A stretch of DNA of 64,000 bases. It comes from Sphagnum compactum. Taxonomy: Eukaryota > Bryophyta > Sphagnopsida > Sphagnales. Below are positions 35,289-45,800 of the stretch, in pieces (the stretch's first letter is position 1; every line of letters begins with the position of its first letter). A model generated the notes under the pieces. It saw nothing but the letters and a program-made list of their open reading frames with translations. It was not told the DNA's origin and made no database searches. The DNA is taken from positions 6,758,001 to 6,822,000 of the forward strand of contig OZ234501.1 of assembly GCA_965153455.1 (NCBI GenBank), read 5' to 3'. The position numbers were made by a program, and so were the translations under genes.

Positions 35289-35834
35289 TCAGATCTTGAC
35301 AACCTTGTCAGCAATAACTAGCGGATTGGCCTTGGCTATGGCTTCTTGGCCGGCTGCCTTATAGTCGTAAGAACAGTTATGCTTGTCTGAGTATCGATGC
35401 AGAGCACAATAGGTGTTGCCGCAACGGCACTTGAAGCCAGTCAATCCCACACGCTTCCTGCAAGAGCCGCATCGATTCGGAGGTGGCGGCCGGGATGATT
35501 GGATGGGTCTCGAAACCACGGCAGCGGCTTTCGGCACAGGCAACAATACCTTACTCTGTCCGACTGAAGAACAATCCATCGGCTGCTCCGCAAGCAGCAT
35601 GTTTTCTGGCACCTTCTGTGGTGATGCATCTCCTTTTTCTTCCTTCATCTCCTCCTCCCTGGTCGAAGAAATACGCGAACTGCTCGCTTGTTGGAGAACA
35701 AATTCGGTGTAGCACTTGGAGCACAAGCCCATGGTTGTTGCACTTCCGTAGAAACCGCAGATGTTCTTGCACATCACTGGTCCCTCGGGAGTCTGACTAG
35801 AGCCTGCCTCCTGCGTCGCTTGTTCTAGATCCAT
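35289..35834 (-). CDS. A20/AN1 zinc-finger stress-associated protein
   Basis: A 181-residue protein from ATG 35832-35834 (MDLEQATQEAGSSQ) to the family-typical basic end (ADKVVKI). It contains an A20 zinc finger (CKNICGFYGSATTMGLCSKC), a low-complexity Ser/Glu/Pro linker and an AN1 zinc finger (CGSCRKRVGLTGFKCRCG, then YCALHRYSDKHNCSYDYK) with all eight ligands. Plant SAP proteins of this build bind ubiquitin and/or act as E3 ligases and tune abiotic-stress responses in cytosol and nucleus. The frame is open a further 35 codons upstream, but MDLEQ is the usual start and the extra residues look like leader. It is a single exon, which is common in this family. Length and domains are complete. 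Confidence 0.95.
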   Translation of the reverse strand: MDLEQATQEAGSSQTPEGPVMCKNICGFYGSATTMGLCSKCYTEFVLQQASSSRISSTREEEMKEEKGDASPQKVPENMLLAEQPMDCSSVGQSKVLLPVPKAAAVVSRPIQSSRPPPPNRCGSCRKRVGLTGFKCRCGNTYCALHRYSDKHNCSYDYKAAGQEAIAKANPLVIADKVVKI

Positions 35835-36355
35835 ATTATCAAGATGCTTCAAACCTTTTCTAAAAAGCGCACAACAACGACGACAGCAAATCCTGCACCG
35901 ACCGATCTTTAACAAAACCAGAAGCAGAACTCCAAACACTGCAAAAAGGTAGCCTCTTCAAAGATCAGTACACTAATATCAGGAATCGTTCCGTCTTCTT
36001 CTTCTTCTTCTTCTTCTTCTTCTATCAAAACGGACTTCCCCCTCCCTTCTCTGTTCAATTCTTGCAAAAGTCACCGACCAGAACTATAAGCCTGTGCAAA
36101 GAAAACAAACACAGAGACATAGAGAGTGCGAGAGAGAGAGAGAGAGAGAACGCAAAGATGGAAAAGAACAAACTCCTCAAGAACACACAATCCTTCAATT
36201 TACAGCTTCATGGACCGCAACTGGCGCGTCTGAGCACCGTTTTGCAAGCGGAAAAACTGACAACATCTGCATCTCCCACCGCACGCATGCATCAACCGAG
36301 TTAAGAATCAAACAGGTCGCCGCTACTTGCGATTTGCGCCGGCAGCTTCGGTCTC

Positions 36356-36396
<41 letters not shown>

Positions 36397-36600
36397 CTCT
36401 CTCTTCTGCCGCCCAAGCTGCTGCTTCCTCCTCCTCGTCGTTTTCTTCCCCTTCTTCGTCCTTGTTTGGCGGACCCTTTTTCCACCGCAATTCCTGCGAC
36501 AGCGAATTCCGCAACCCAAGTGCGCCTCCCCACACCCCCCCCCCCCAACCACATAATCATTTCTTTATAAAAAAAACTCTGGCTTCCTAAACGCAATTCA
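35835..36600 (-). promoter_or_regulatory. Upstream region of the A20/AN1 gene with microsatellites
   Basis: Contains CTT repeats at about 35994-36022 (GAA on the gene strand), (GA)n at about 36127-36149 and (CT)n at about 36361-36393. GAGA/CT tracts like these are common in plant promoters and 5' leaders. The low-complexity frames here (Arg-Glu or Ser-Leu repeats) are translations of the microsatellites and not genes. Confidence 0.5.
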
Positions 36601-38077
36601 GTCAAACACTCTTAAAAAGAAAACATGTGAATCCAACTTTTTTTTGAAAAAATGGACCCAAGTAATGTGAGGGAAAAAAATATAAACTCGCCATATTTAG
36701 AGAATAGCCTCCAAAAATTAGCCAAATTATAGTAGGACTTGTGACCATCCACAAGCACCATTCTTCTTGGGTGCAAAATTCGCCAAAACATGAAAATAGT
36801 AATAATAATAAAGGCTTTTATGTCACAATTTTTAAAAAAATATTTGTCTTTTTGTTCTGTTTTCCATTTTCTTTGTAGTTTTTTTTTCTCATTCACATCA
36901 GATTAGTGTTTTTATATGGGGGTGATTTCTTGCATTTTTCAACCTGAAAAATATGATTTTGACACATACATGTGATTTTCGCCAAAAGAATGGCCCCAGA
37001 TTCGCCAGATTTCGATTAAATTTTATTTATTTTTTGAAATCAACAGATTTCTACAATAGGTTCCAGCAGGTAGCCAAAATACAGAAGGATCTTTTTTTTA
37101 ATTACTTTAATATTTGGCCTATAGCCAAATTTGACTAAATCTTCTTGTGGGAATCTCCAGTTTGACTACGTCACAAAACCCCACCCCCCCCCCCCAAAAC
37201 CGTGCTTTGGATGCACCAAACCCAAACTCATTCAACTTCACTGGGGTAGGCCATATCAGTAACCTACGGTTACCTACTAGGTTAGTGATGAGGAAAATAT
37301 TATAGCATTATTGACTAAACCCTCATATCTAACCTCATGTTGTTCAGGCACAAATAAGTCACTATTTGGATATTTGATGAAAATGCTAAGCTCCAATTGA
37401 ATAAATTTGGGTTTTGGTAGGGGGAAAAGAATAAAAATAAACACAACCCTCCCCCCCCCCCCCCCCCCCCCCCCCCACAATTAACCTAGCCTAATCAATA
37501 ATAAATGTCAATTTTTGAACACTAGCTCACCACTTCAATGAACATGCAAGATTTAAGTGGCACTTCCTTATAAAGACTTGGGGTATATAAAATTATTTTC
37601 AATTTTTTAATCTTATGGGGTTACAACTTATGGTTATTTTGGCCTCTAGTGCAAACACTATTGACTAATTAACATTTGCACATTAGGGCATGCACTAAAT
37701 AAATAAGGTTATTTCGTCATCATGTTCATTTGAAGATCAAAGAAGGATTGTGGCATACTTTTTCTCTTTCTTTTTTTGTTTGCAATCGGATTAATTGCAA
37801 TTTTCAATCTGCAATTGTGAAATTTATAAAACCTTTTCAAAATGAAAAGAAAAGAAAGGATTGCAGGAACTATAACAAAGTGAAGAAGTGGTAATAAAAG
37901 ATCTTTGTTCATAAAGCTAAGCCTTCATGGGCCTCACTTCCTCTTATTGAAATGTTCGAGGAACCAAAAAATCCAATAAAAAACCCAATGGCCAAAACCA
38001 TCACACAGACAATGAAAGGAAGGCCAAAAAAAGTTCAAAAAGACGTGAAGCCCAAAGGAACCAAAGAAGGGAAAGAG
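36601..38077. other. AT-rich spacer with poly(C) tracts
   Basis: No gene. Runs of C occur at 37184-37195 (12) and 37451-37476 (26), plus 36535-36546 (12) just before this region. A block at about 37080-37190 (ATAGCCAAATTTGACT, GACTACGTCACAAAA) belongs with the diverged repeats at 25.5 and 25.9 kb. Confidence 0.5.
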
Positions 38078-39461
38078 CTAGTTCCTTTCGTGGTAGGAAG
38101 TTATCTCACCTATAGCCCTTCTAATGTCATTTGCATGCAAATTGTGTGATCTAATAGTAATAAGAGGTCTAGAACAAGCATCACTTGTCAACACAATTTC
38201 CTTTTCTATAGCAGAAGCTAAAACATGCTAAAGAGCATTGGTAACACATTGCTTGAAAAATTGAATGCAAAAAGACAAGGATAAATGATCTCCTGATCAT
38301 CTATCATGGAAAAGACGAACACAGTCCTTAACAAAACAATCCATATCGCGCCCAAGTGTGTCGTGCACCTCATGGCCATCGAAATAAAGTGGTGCCCTTC
38401 ATGAAGCCTTCATACTTGCGAATCGTAACAATGATTCACAACTACATTAGATGGTCAACTAATGACACTCATAGCCACCATTTCCCACGCCGAGTTAGTA
38501 ACCACCACATCAACAACAAAAACTTGGTCCTCACGAATCATGTAAAAATCGGCTCATAATGAAACTCTTGACGTAAAGGCATACCACCACTCTCTCCATA
38601 CATCATGCCCACTCTCTCAAGTGAGGGCATACATGATGTCTCTAATGACATCATGTGTGGTTATTTGTTGATTTTCGACAACGTGTTAAATGCGTTCCAA
38701 ATGCATTTAACCCATGTCCACATTCACACGTGAGAAGACCAAATGCCGAAGGCTAAATCAAACTAAAACAAAAATGCAAAGCTAAAGTCAAAGTAAAATG
38801 TGATGCAAAACGAATGGATAGATGACCTAGCAATCAACCATAGCCCCGCCCCCTTGCCTAAACAAAAGCAAATGCAAGCTTTGGATGATGAGGAAATGGA
38901 ATCATCTTCCAATATAGACCTAAAGGATGTGTCATGATGGATGTCCATCGAAGATTCCTATAGACTTGGGGTGCTAGTAACTACCAAACTTTCAAAAGAA
39001 AGGTGCATCACTCTAACTACAAGAGGAAGGCTATCACGAGTTGCACAAAAGCATGATTGAAAGAGGTGTGGGCCCCCCTCAACTTGAAAAATATACTCTA
39101 TCAAAAATACGAAACCTATAACACAAATACGGAACCACCAAAGCTCAACTCCCTAGAAAAACAAACGAAGCACAATCTTCCATAAAAAAAAGGCCTATAC
39201 CACTAAAGGAAATTAGCAGTTGGGCCTAACGCCTTGCTAAGGGCCCCAAAATAGATTCCCATGACCTGAGACACATAATGGCCTCACAAACTTATATAAC
39301 TTTCTTGTTGAAACTTATTAAAAGAGACAAAAAGGAAGAAAAAAAAGGTATTGTCTAAGTGAAATAAGAAGGTCAACGAACGACGCTTGAAAACAAAATG
39401 CCCAATGCAACCAAGGCATCTCCCAAAAAAGGAAGATCATCGATACGTGTCACATCCTTAG
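38078..39461 (-). pseudogene. Old LINE reverse-transcriptase relic, C-terminal third
   Basis: Minus-strand continuation of the relic interrupted at 39462-48636. Reading down from 39461 it gives DVTRIDDLPFLGDALVALGI. Further on come DGHPS, DDSISSSSKACICFCLGKGA and LIARSSIHSFCI, a decayed zinc-finger-like part, then EDQVF-like and IRKYEGFMKGTT pieces, and finally ANDIRRAIGEITSYHERN before TAG at 38078-38080. This is the C-terminal region of a plant non-LTR retroelement. A DVVV/KY..H..E arrangement suggests a restriction-like endonuclease, but the decay makes this uncertain. Confidence 0.7.
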
Positions 39462-39794
39462 TGACGCGCTCCTTGGTCCCGGGGTGAACCCACTTGAAGG
39501 TTCACCAATGTGAAGTTGCGGAAAGTTGGGACCGAAAGGCACGCTCCCGACTTCCAACTCTAGAAAGGGGTAGAGGGTCGAGTTGGAAGCCCCAGGATTA
39601 GACTAGGGAGATGGACTAGTAGATCAAGCACGAATCTGCATCCAAAACCAACCACAAATGGGTTAGTTCACATTCGGGAACACCCTTGGGTGTTGGGACA
39701 AGCCACGAGCACTTTGGACTACTTGACTCACCACGGCCCGGACTCGGGGGAAGCCACCACCTTCCCCCTTATAGTATTCTCTGCAGCTCACCAC
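39462..39794 (-). mobile_element. Solo LTR A, left part (split by LINE)
   Basis: The left 333 bp of a solo LTR, in reverse orientation. It starts TGACGCGC at 39462 directly after CTTAG (39457-39461), and its partner at 48149-48636 ends GCGACA followed by CTTAG (48637-48641). The TG...CA ends and 5-bp target duplication define an LTR. It aligns with LTRs C and D, for example GACTTCCAACT, GGTGTTGGGA, GGCCCGGACTCGGG and CCACCACCTTCCCCCTTATAGTAT. No internal retrotransposon genes are associated with it. Confidence 0.9.
39781..39794. repeat. Target-site duplication of LINE B, left copy
   Basis: CTGCAGCTCACCAC, identical to 48135-48148. Both copies lie in LTR A sequence, and joining them once restores an LTR that aligns with its relatives. 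Confidence 0.9.
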
Positions 39795-40017
39795 AGTATT
39801 CTCTGCGGCTCGCCACGCAGCTCCATTCCCGGTTCACGTATCAGAGAGGAGTGCAGTTCTAGATACCGAAATTCAATTTTCTTGATGTTTTCCTGAGCGC
39901 TCTTCGATGGTGAAGTCGAATATCTCATCTGAGGCTGAAGATTTCCAAATCTCCAAACTCAATGAGTTCTTTCTCGTCGCTGATAGAATTAGGAAGGCGG
40001 GCCGAAACGCGCGGTAA

Positions 40018-42801
40018 GGTTTCAGAAAGTTCAAAAGCAAAACGAACCCTAACGGTGGCGGCGCTCGTCTTCCCGTTCCTTCAAGCGGAGAAAGTATTCA
40101 GCCCACCAACGGATCCTTTCCCTCGGCTGCTCCGTCAGTGCTGTGTTCTCACGATTCTCCCCCCGAGCTAAGCGATGCTTCCCACGAAAAATTGCTCAGC
40201 GAAGGAGAAAGGAAAGCGATTCTAGTACCGGAGGCCCAGGCTGCGCCTGTAAGCTCGACGAGATGTCTCTTTCAGGACCGAAGGGCGCAAGCAACCTCGG
40301 AAAAGAGCAATGGCGGAGCCCGAGAAGTTCATCTTCAACAGCCACCTTCGGACTCTCTCCTCCCGAACATCTCGGCGAAAGCTTCAACGAACGCGGACGA
40401 GGCATCAGGCCAATCTTCTCCTCCCCAGGTACTCTCCTCTCAATTCCCCTCTCTTCCTTGTTTATTAGAACCCGTTTCTGTGCTTGTTGGGGGAAAGTTG
40501 GATCGGGGAGCCCGGGGAGCCACTGCCGCGAAGCAAGTGGCAAGGGAAGATACCTCAGCTGCAAGAGTGAAGGATTCAAGCGAGAAGAACGATAGAAGAA
40601 TACTGAGAAAGAAGTCGAGCATCCATACATCGGCTCCTCCTACAAATCCGACTTTGATCGTGCAGCCGGGCAACGGACCAGGAAGAACCTCCCCCGCGGG
40701 GGAGGAAACCCAAGGCCCATCGCCGGTTGACTACAGCATGGAGCTCAAGGTGGATTTCCCAAAAGATATGGTGATAGAAATGCAAGGCAACGCGGCCAGG
40801 AAGGCTCGCTGAACAATCATTGGTCGAATGATCGAAGGAAGAGCGACCTTCAAAGAACTTCAAGAGGCTCTGAAGCTCCACCTCCCGGCCACATACACCT
40901 CAACAACGCTCCTAACGAGAGGCTTCTTCCTTGTCCTCTTCGAGAACGAGGAAGGAGCCACACAAACCAGGAAGCTCGCGTTGGTGGATTGGAACGGGCT
41001 TAGCCTTTCCTTTTCCAGGTACAACCCGAACTTTGACGCCAACGCGCAAGGAGCGGAAGCGCTCCTCACGCACACAATCAAGGTACAATTTCCAGACTTA
41101 CACGAGCAGTTCAGAAACGAGAAAGCACTCACCATAATGGCGAGCAAGCTCGGTGAGGTGCTCGACATAGAGGAGGGAGACTCGTACATGAAGAGACCAG
41201 CCGGCCCAATGGTGACGATCGAAGTGAAAGCCATCACCAAGTTAGCGGGATATATCAGGATCCCGTCCATGGCGGAGGGCGCCTCCGTCACGGACACGAT
41301 CCGACAGAGCATTCTATACTCGGGACTTCCGAACCAATGCCGAAAATGCCGAAGATTCGGGCATCAAGCCCAAACGTGCAACAACGCAAGAAGCAGAACG
41401 CAAACAGGGGCAATACCACACAACTCCTTCTCAAACGCGACAGATGGCGGGCAGCTGAAAACGTGCCAACCCCTTGGAATCGCCACACGCGAGAAGGAGC
41501 ACGGCCCCACTCTAACAGCGGCACACGATTCGCAGACCTCTGACAGAATACGAGATCGCACGGGAATGAGGATGTCGTGGAATCGTACCTCGGCCCCACT
41601 CCCACCGATAGAGGCGACAAGAGCTCAGGCAAGCAATCGGACCTCGGATCCTCACCGAAGCTCAACAATCGAAGCTCAGACGGACCTAGAAATGTCCGAT
41701 CCTTCATCGTCTCCAAGCCGGGCAAGGGGCGAAACTCGGGCGGAACCCAAGAATCCCCCAGAGACCGCCACAACACCCAAAAACAAACTTTGTTTCGGGC
41801 TTCCCGGGATCCCCGACCCGCAAGCTCAAAAGTTGGACGCGAAGGCTAACCCATTCGCGAACTCAAACGAAGGAAGCCGAGGGGCAAGCAAGAGTAACAG
41901 ACAGTAAGAGGACGACTTGGAAGGCTGGACCTTCCAAGGACGAAGGAAGCACGCTCCCAAGCTCGCTTCGCCCAGGCCGGAATCGCAACATGCTCTTCCC
42001 CGCACCCCCCAACAAGACACAACGCCGGGAGGGAAAAGAGGGCAGCTCCACTCAGAGGTACACACCTCCTTCGTCTCCTCCCTCGGCATGTCGATTCCAG
42101 ACAATGGAGAACCATTCAGAGCTAGGATTTGGCCGGTCTTTACAAGAGAGAAGAATGGATATAAGGAGACCTTAGTACACTACAAGAACCAGAACAGACC
42201 GAGCCTCCCGCTCAGCTTGAGAATCACGGGTTCTGCCGAAGTCACCTGGAACCAAGACTCGGCCTGGGCGGACTTAATTCAAAGACTAGAAACGGAACTA
42301 GAAGAGAAAGTTCTGAGATACAAGCTGACGTTTAAAGAGCGGCCCCAATTAGAATGGAGCTGGCAAAAGGAGCCGAGCAGGGGCGGGACGGAATGCACCA
42401 TCCTAGCCCACATCGACTCTGGATCCAGTGCATTGAGCATCCAAAACAAACGCCACTTGCATTGGAAAGCTCTGGACAGCCCGCACGGAATGAGCAACGA
42501 GATGGAATTCTCGGCTCAAGCCCATAACCTGTTGATGAAGACCGAGGTTACGCTATCGAAACACCAAGAAAGCAAAAACCGATCAGCCAGCATTCAAGCA
42601 TCGCCACAGGCGGTGAGAAAGAAGAGGTTCACCAAGCTCAACCTCATCTTTCTAGACCCGCAGTCGGCGATTAATAATTACCCCGCCAGTCTGAACCGAG
42701 ACGAAGAAGTCGGAAGCAAAGAGGGTCAAACAAGAGAGATGCCAGAAGAAGAGGGATCGATCGGCCTCATGGCCGCCCGAAATCGTCTCACCTATGTCTG
42801 A
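40018..42801 (+). pseudogene. LINE B ORF1: DUF4283-like and CCHC zinc-knuckle protein, two stops
   Basis: A single frame runs from after TAA (40015-40017) to TGA 42799-42801, interrupted by TGA at 40810-40812 (before TIIGRMIEGRATFKELQEAL) and TAA at 41905-41907 (before EDDLEGWTFQGRR). A Ser-rich N-terminal part comes first, then a DUF4283-type domain (MELKVDFPKD to LALVDWNGLSLSF), then a zinc knuckle CRKCRRFGHQAQTC at about 41338-41380, then a long basic, disordered C-terminal part. In L1-like plant elements this protein binds the element RNA. The start is unresolved: there is no in-frame ATG before 40738, and an ATG at 39962 (MSSFSSLIELGRR) is in another frame. Confidence 0.8.
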
Positions 42802-45800
42802 AAAAACATTAACTCTGGCTTCCCTCAACGTCAGGGGCATAAGGAGGGACTCCCCCAAACCCAAGGAGATCAAGGCTTGGATGGCCTCACTCCCCTCCCC
42901 CCCCCAAGTCCTTCTTATTCAAGAACACCACTTAGGCAAAGAAGACATACAGAATTTAGCGAAGGGCATGGAATTCTGGAACGGTACCGCGCTGTGGAAC
43001 GAGGGCATTCCCATGGGCCCCTCGCAAAGGATGAGCGCTGGAACGGCAATCTTGATCAACAAAGCGTCCACCCCGCTCATCAAAGACCACGACATTCTGA
43101 TGGAAGGTCGGGCTCAATTTGTATCGCTACAGTCTCCGGAGGGGGGGACTCTAACGATCATCAATGTGTACGCCCAGCGCTCGTCAAGAGAGAGGGCCCC
43201 CCTCTGGCGAAAAATCACCCAGGCGGATTTCGCAACGGACCACGTCGTGGTGGGAGGGGACTTCAATCACCTCGAGGAAACCACACGACGAGGGATAGCC
43301 GGCGAAAGGCAAATCCACAGGCGGGAGGCAGCCGCCTGGCACCAAATGACACTGAGATACGGCCTCGCAGACGCCTGGACGCTTGATAGCTTCAGGAAGA
43401 TGTTTAAGAAGAACTTTACCTTCGACAATGGTAAGGCCAGAGCCCTCTCGGCCGTCTCAAGGATCGACAAATTTCTAGTCTCACAAGAAATCGAGGAAAG
43501 AGGCGGACGAATGGAGGCCGTGGCCTCCATCAGAAAACTTTCCGATCACTCACCGCTCATTATCACAATCTGGGGGCACCACCCACCACCAAATAACCCC
43601 GCTCGATTCTTCGACGCTGCCTTGCTCAGCGAGGAGAATTGTAGAACCGAGATGCTGGAAGCTTGGAACGGTGGCACGGAGCGCCCCACTAATGGTCGCA
43701 GTTAGGCAAAATGGCTCGAGGGGTCTTTGCGCAGGGTGAACCTATGCAATGCGCGCTTGGCAAAAGAAAAAAGGCGTGCTCAGGGGACACGCGTCAAATC
43801 CTGCGCCAAAAAAATCCAGTTGGCGGAGCTCCAGCTCCAGAAGGACCCCACCAACGTGGAGGTAAGGGAGATCCTGTCGGACGCTCAAAGCAAGCTGGCG
43901 GAACTGTCGCAACCCTAGCCTTGGCTCGCGACCAAGGCAAGGGGGTCGCAAGTGTGCAGGCCTATAAGTAGACCCGGGAGTCATATCACATGCTCCCGGG
44001 AGTGCAAAGAGTGTGAGGGAGTGAACCCTCACACTCCCAAGTGAACTCCCATGTTGGGAGTTGGTGAGAGTGGAGTCCTAAAAGGACTCCCAAAACTTCA
44101 GAGAGCGTTTTGAGGGGTCAAAACTCAATGGCTTGTTGCGCTCTTTATATCAATGAAAAGCTCTTAAAGTGTAGATGTCTAAAATGGGCTCGCATTGCTC
44201 ATTTGGACATCTGAAACACGAGTTATGGCCAAAAGAAGGCCCGGGAGTCGAACTCCCGGGAGTCCGCCAGTTTTGACTCCCGACCACTAAAAGTCGGGAA
44301 TCGACCCGAAATACTTGGCTGCAGAAAACGTGCGACATACCGTTGGAAAGGTCTTGACGAGACCTACAACTTTGCTTCAGACGACAACTCAATCGGAGGT
44401 CTGCTCCGAAAGTTATGAGGCTTCAAAGTCGCGGGAGTCCAAAGTTGCGCGATTTCGGGACTCCCACGCAGGAGTCCTGGGACAAAAAGGCCATTTGGAT
44501 GCCACCCCCGCGACGAGTCACAGAGTATACTATAGGGAGTAAGGTGGTGGCTTACTCCCGAGCCCGGGGTGTGGTGTGTCAAAGTGAGTCCGAGTTCACC
44601 CGTGGTTATCCCAACACCAAAAGGACCCAGAATGAGTTCTAACCACTTTGTGTGGTTTCATGCAGGCCCGTGTGAGTGAGTAAAGCTTGTCAACTCTTCC
44701 TAGTCTTTCCCGGGACTTCTAGCACGCCCCTCTTACCCCCCCTCTAGTGCTGGAAGTCGGGATCGTGCTCCAAGTTCCAACTCCTTCCGCATTGCCATAT
44801 ACCTAGACCCTCAAGTGGGTCTACCCGGAACTTGAGAGTGCGATAGGAACACTTCCAAGCCACCGTGGAACGCAACCGACACATCACCGCCGCCAACTGG
44901 CTCAGGTACAGTGACACCTGTTCCAAATTGTTTTTCGATTTCCACCGAATAGGGAAAAAGAAGTCTCTGATGAGGGAACTGGTATCCGACGAGGGCACCA
45001 TCGCGGGCCAGTCTGACCTCAGCCACCACGTCACGAACTTCTACTCCCGCCTCTACACCTCGGAAGCCAGCAAGGCCGGCACCGTGGAAGCGCAAGAGCG
45101 GTGCTGGCAAAGCGTCCCGATCAAAATCTCAAGAGAGATGAACGAGGGACTGACCCGTCGACTCTCGATAGAGGAGGTGCGCATCGCCATCAGAGCTTTG
45201 CCTAAGGGCAAAGCGCCGAACCACGATGGCATCCCCATGGAGTTTTTCCATGAATTCGAGCAGGAGATCGCCCCGGATCTCTTGCAAGCTTTCTTGGAAA
45301 TGCTCACCGAGGGCGCCACCTCGCCTTTCATCAACAAAGGAATCATAACTCTCATTCCAAAATCTGGGGACCGCGCCAAGCTCAACAATTGGCGGCCCAT
45401 AACGCTACTCGGCAGCGTCTACAAAATTCTTGCAAAAATTCTCGTCGGAAGGCTTCAAGCGGTCCTCCCGGACATCATACGACCCAATCAGACGGGTTTC
45501 GTGGAAGGGAGGTCAATTCTCGACAACGTATTCACGGCGCAGGAAGCCCTCGGCTGGGCCGAAGAAAGTAATCAAGACTTGGTCTTACTCCTGCTCGACT
45601 TCGAAAAAGCCTTCGATCGGATCGAGTGGAAATTCCTCTTTACCGTTCTGGAAAAACTAGGATTCGACGGCACCTGGACTCGATGGGTGACCTCTCTTTA
45701 CAAGGAGGCTTCATCAGCCATCAAGATGAATGGAGACATCGGCCCGGATTTCCAGTTGGCCAGATCGGTGAGGCAAGGTTGTCCCCTCGCACCGTATCTG

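Noticed and set aside
36094-36605. Arg-Glu and Ser-Leu repeat frames near 36.1-36.6 kb
   Set aside because: They are translations of (GA)n and (CT)n microsatellites upstream of the A20/AN1 gene.
39448-39461. TGTCACATCC as the left end of LTR A
   Set aside because: It lacks a matching flank. Placing the end at 39462 gives CTTAG on both sides and restores the relic's reading frame.
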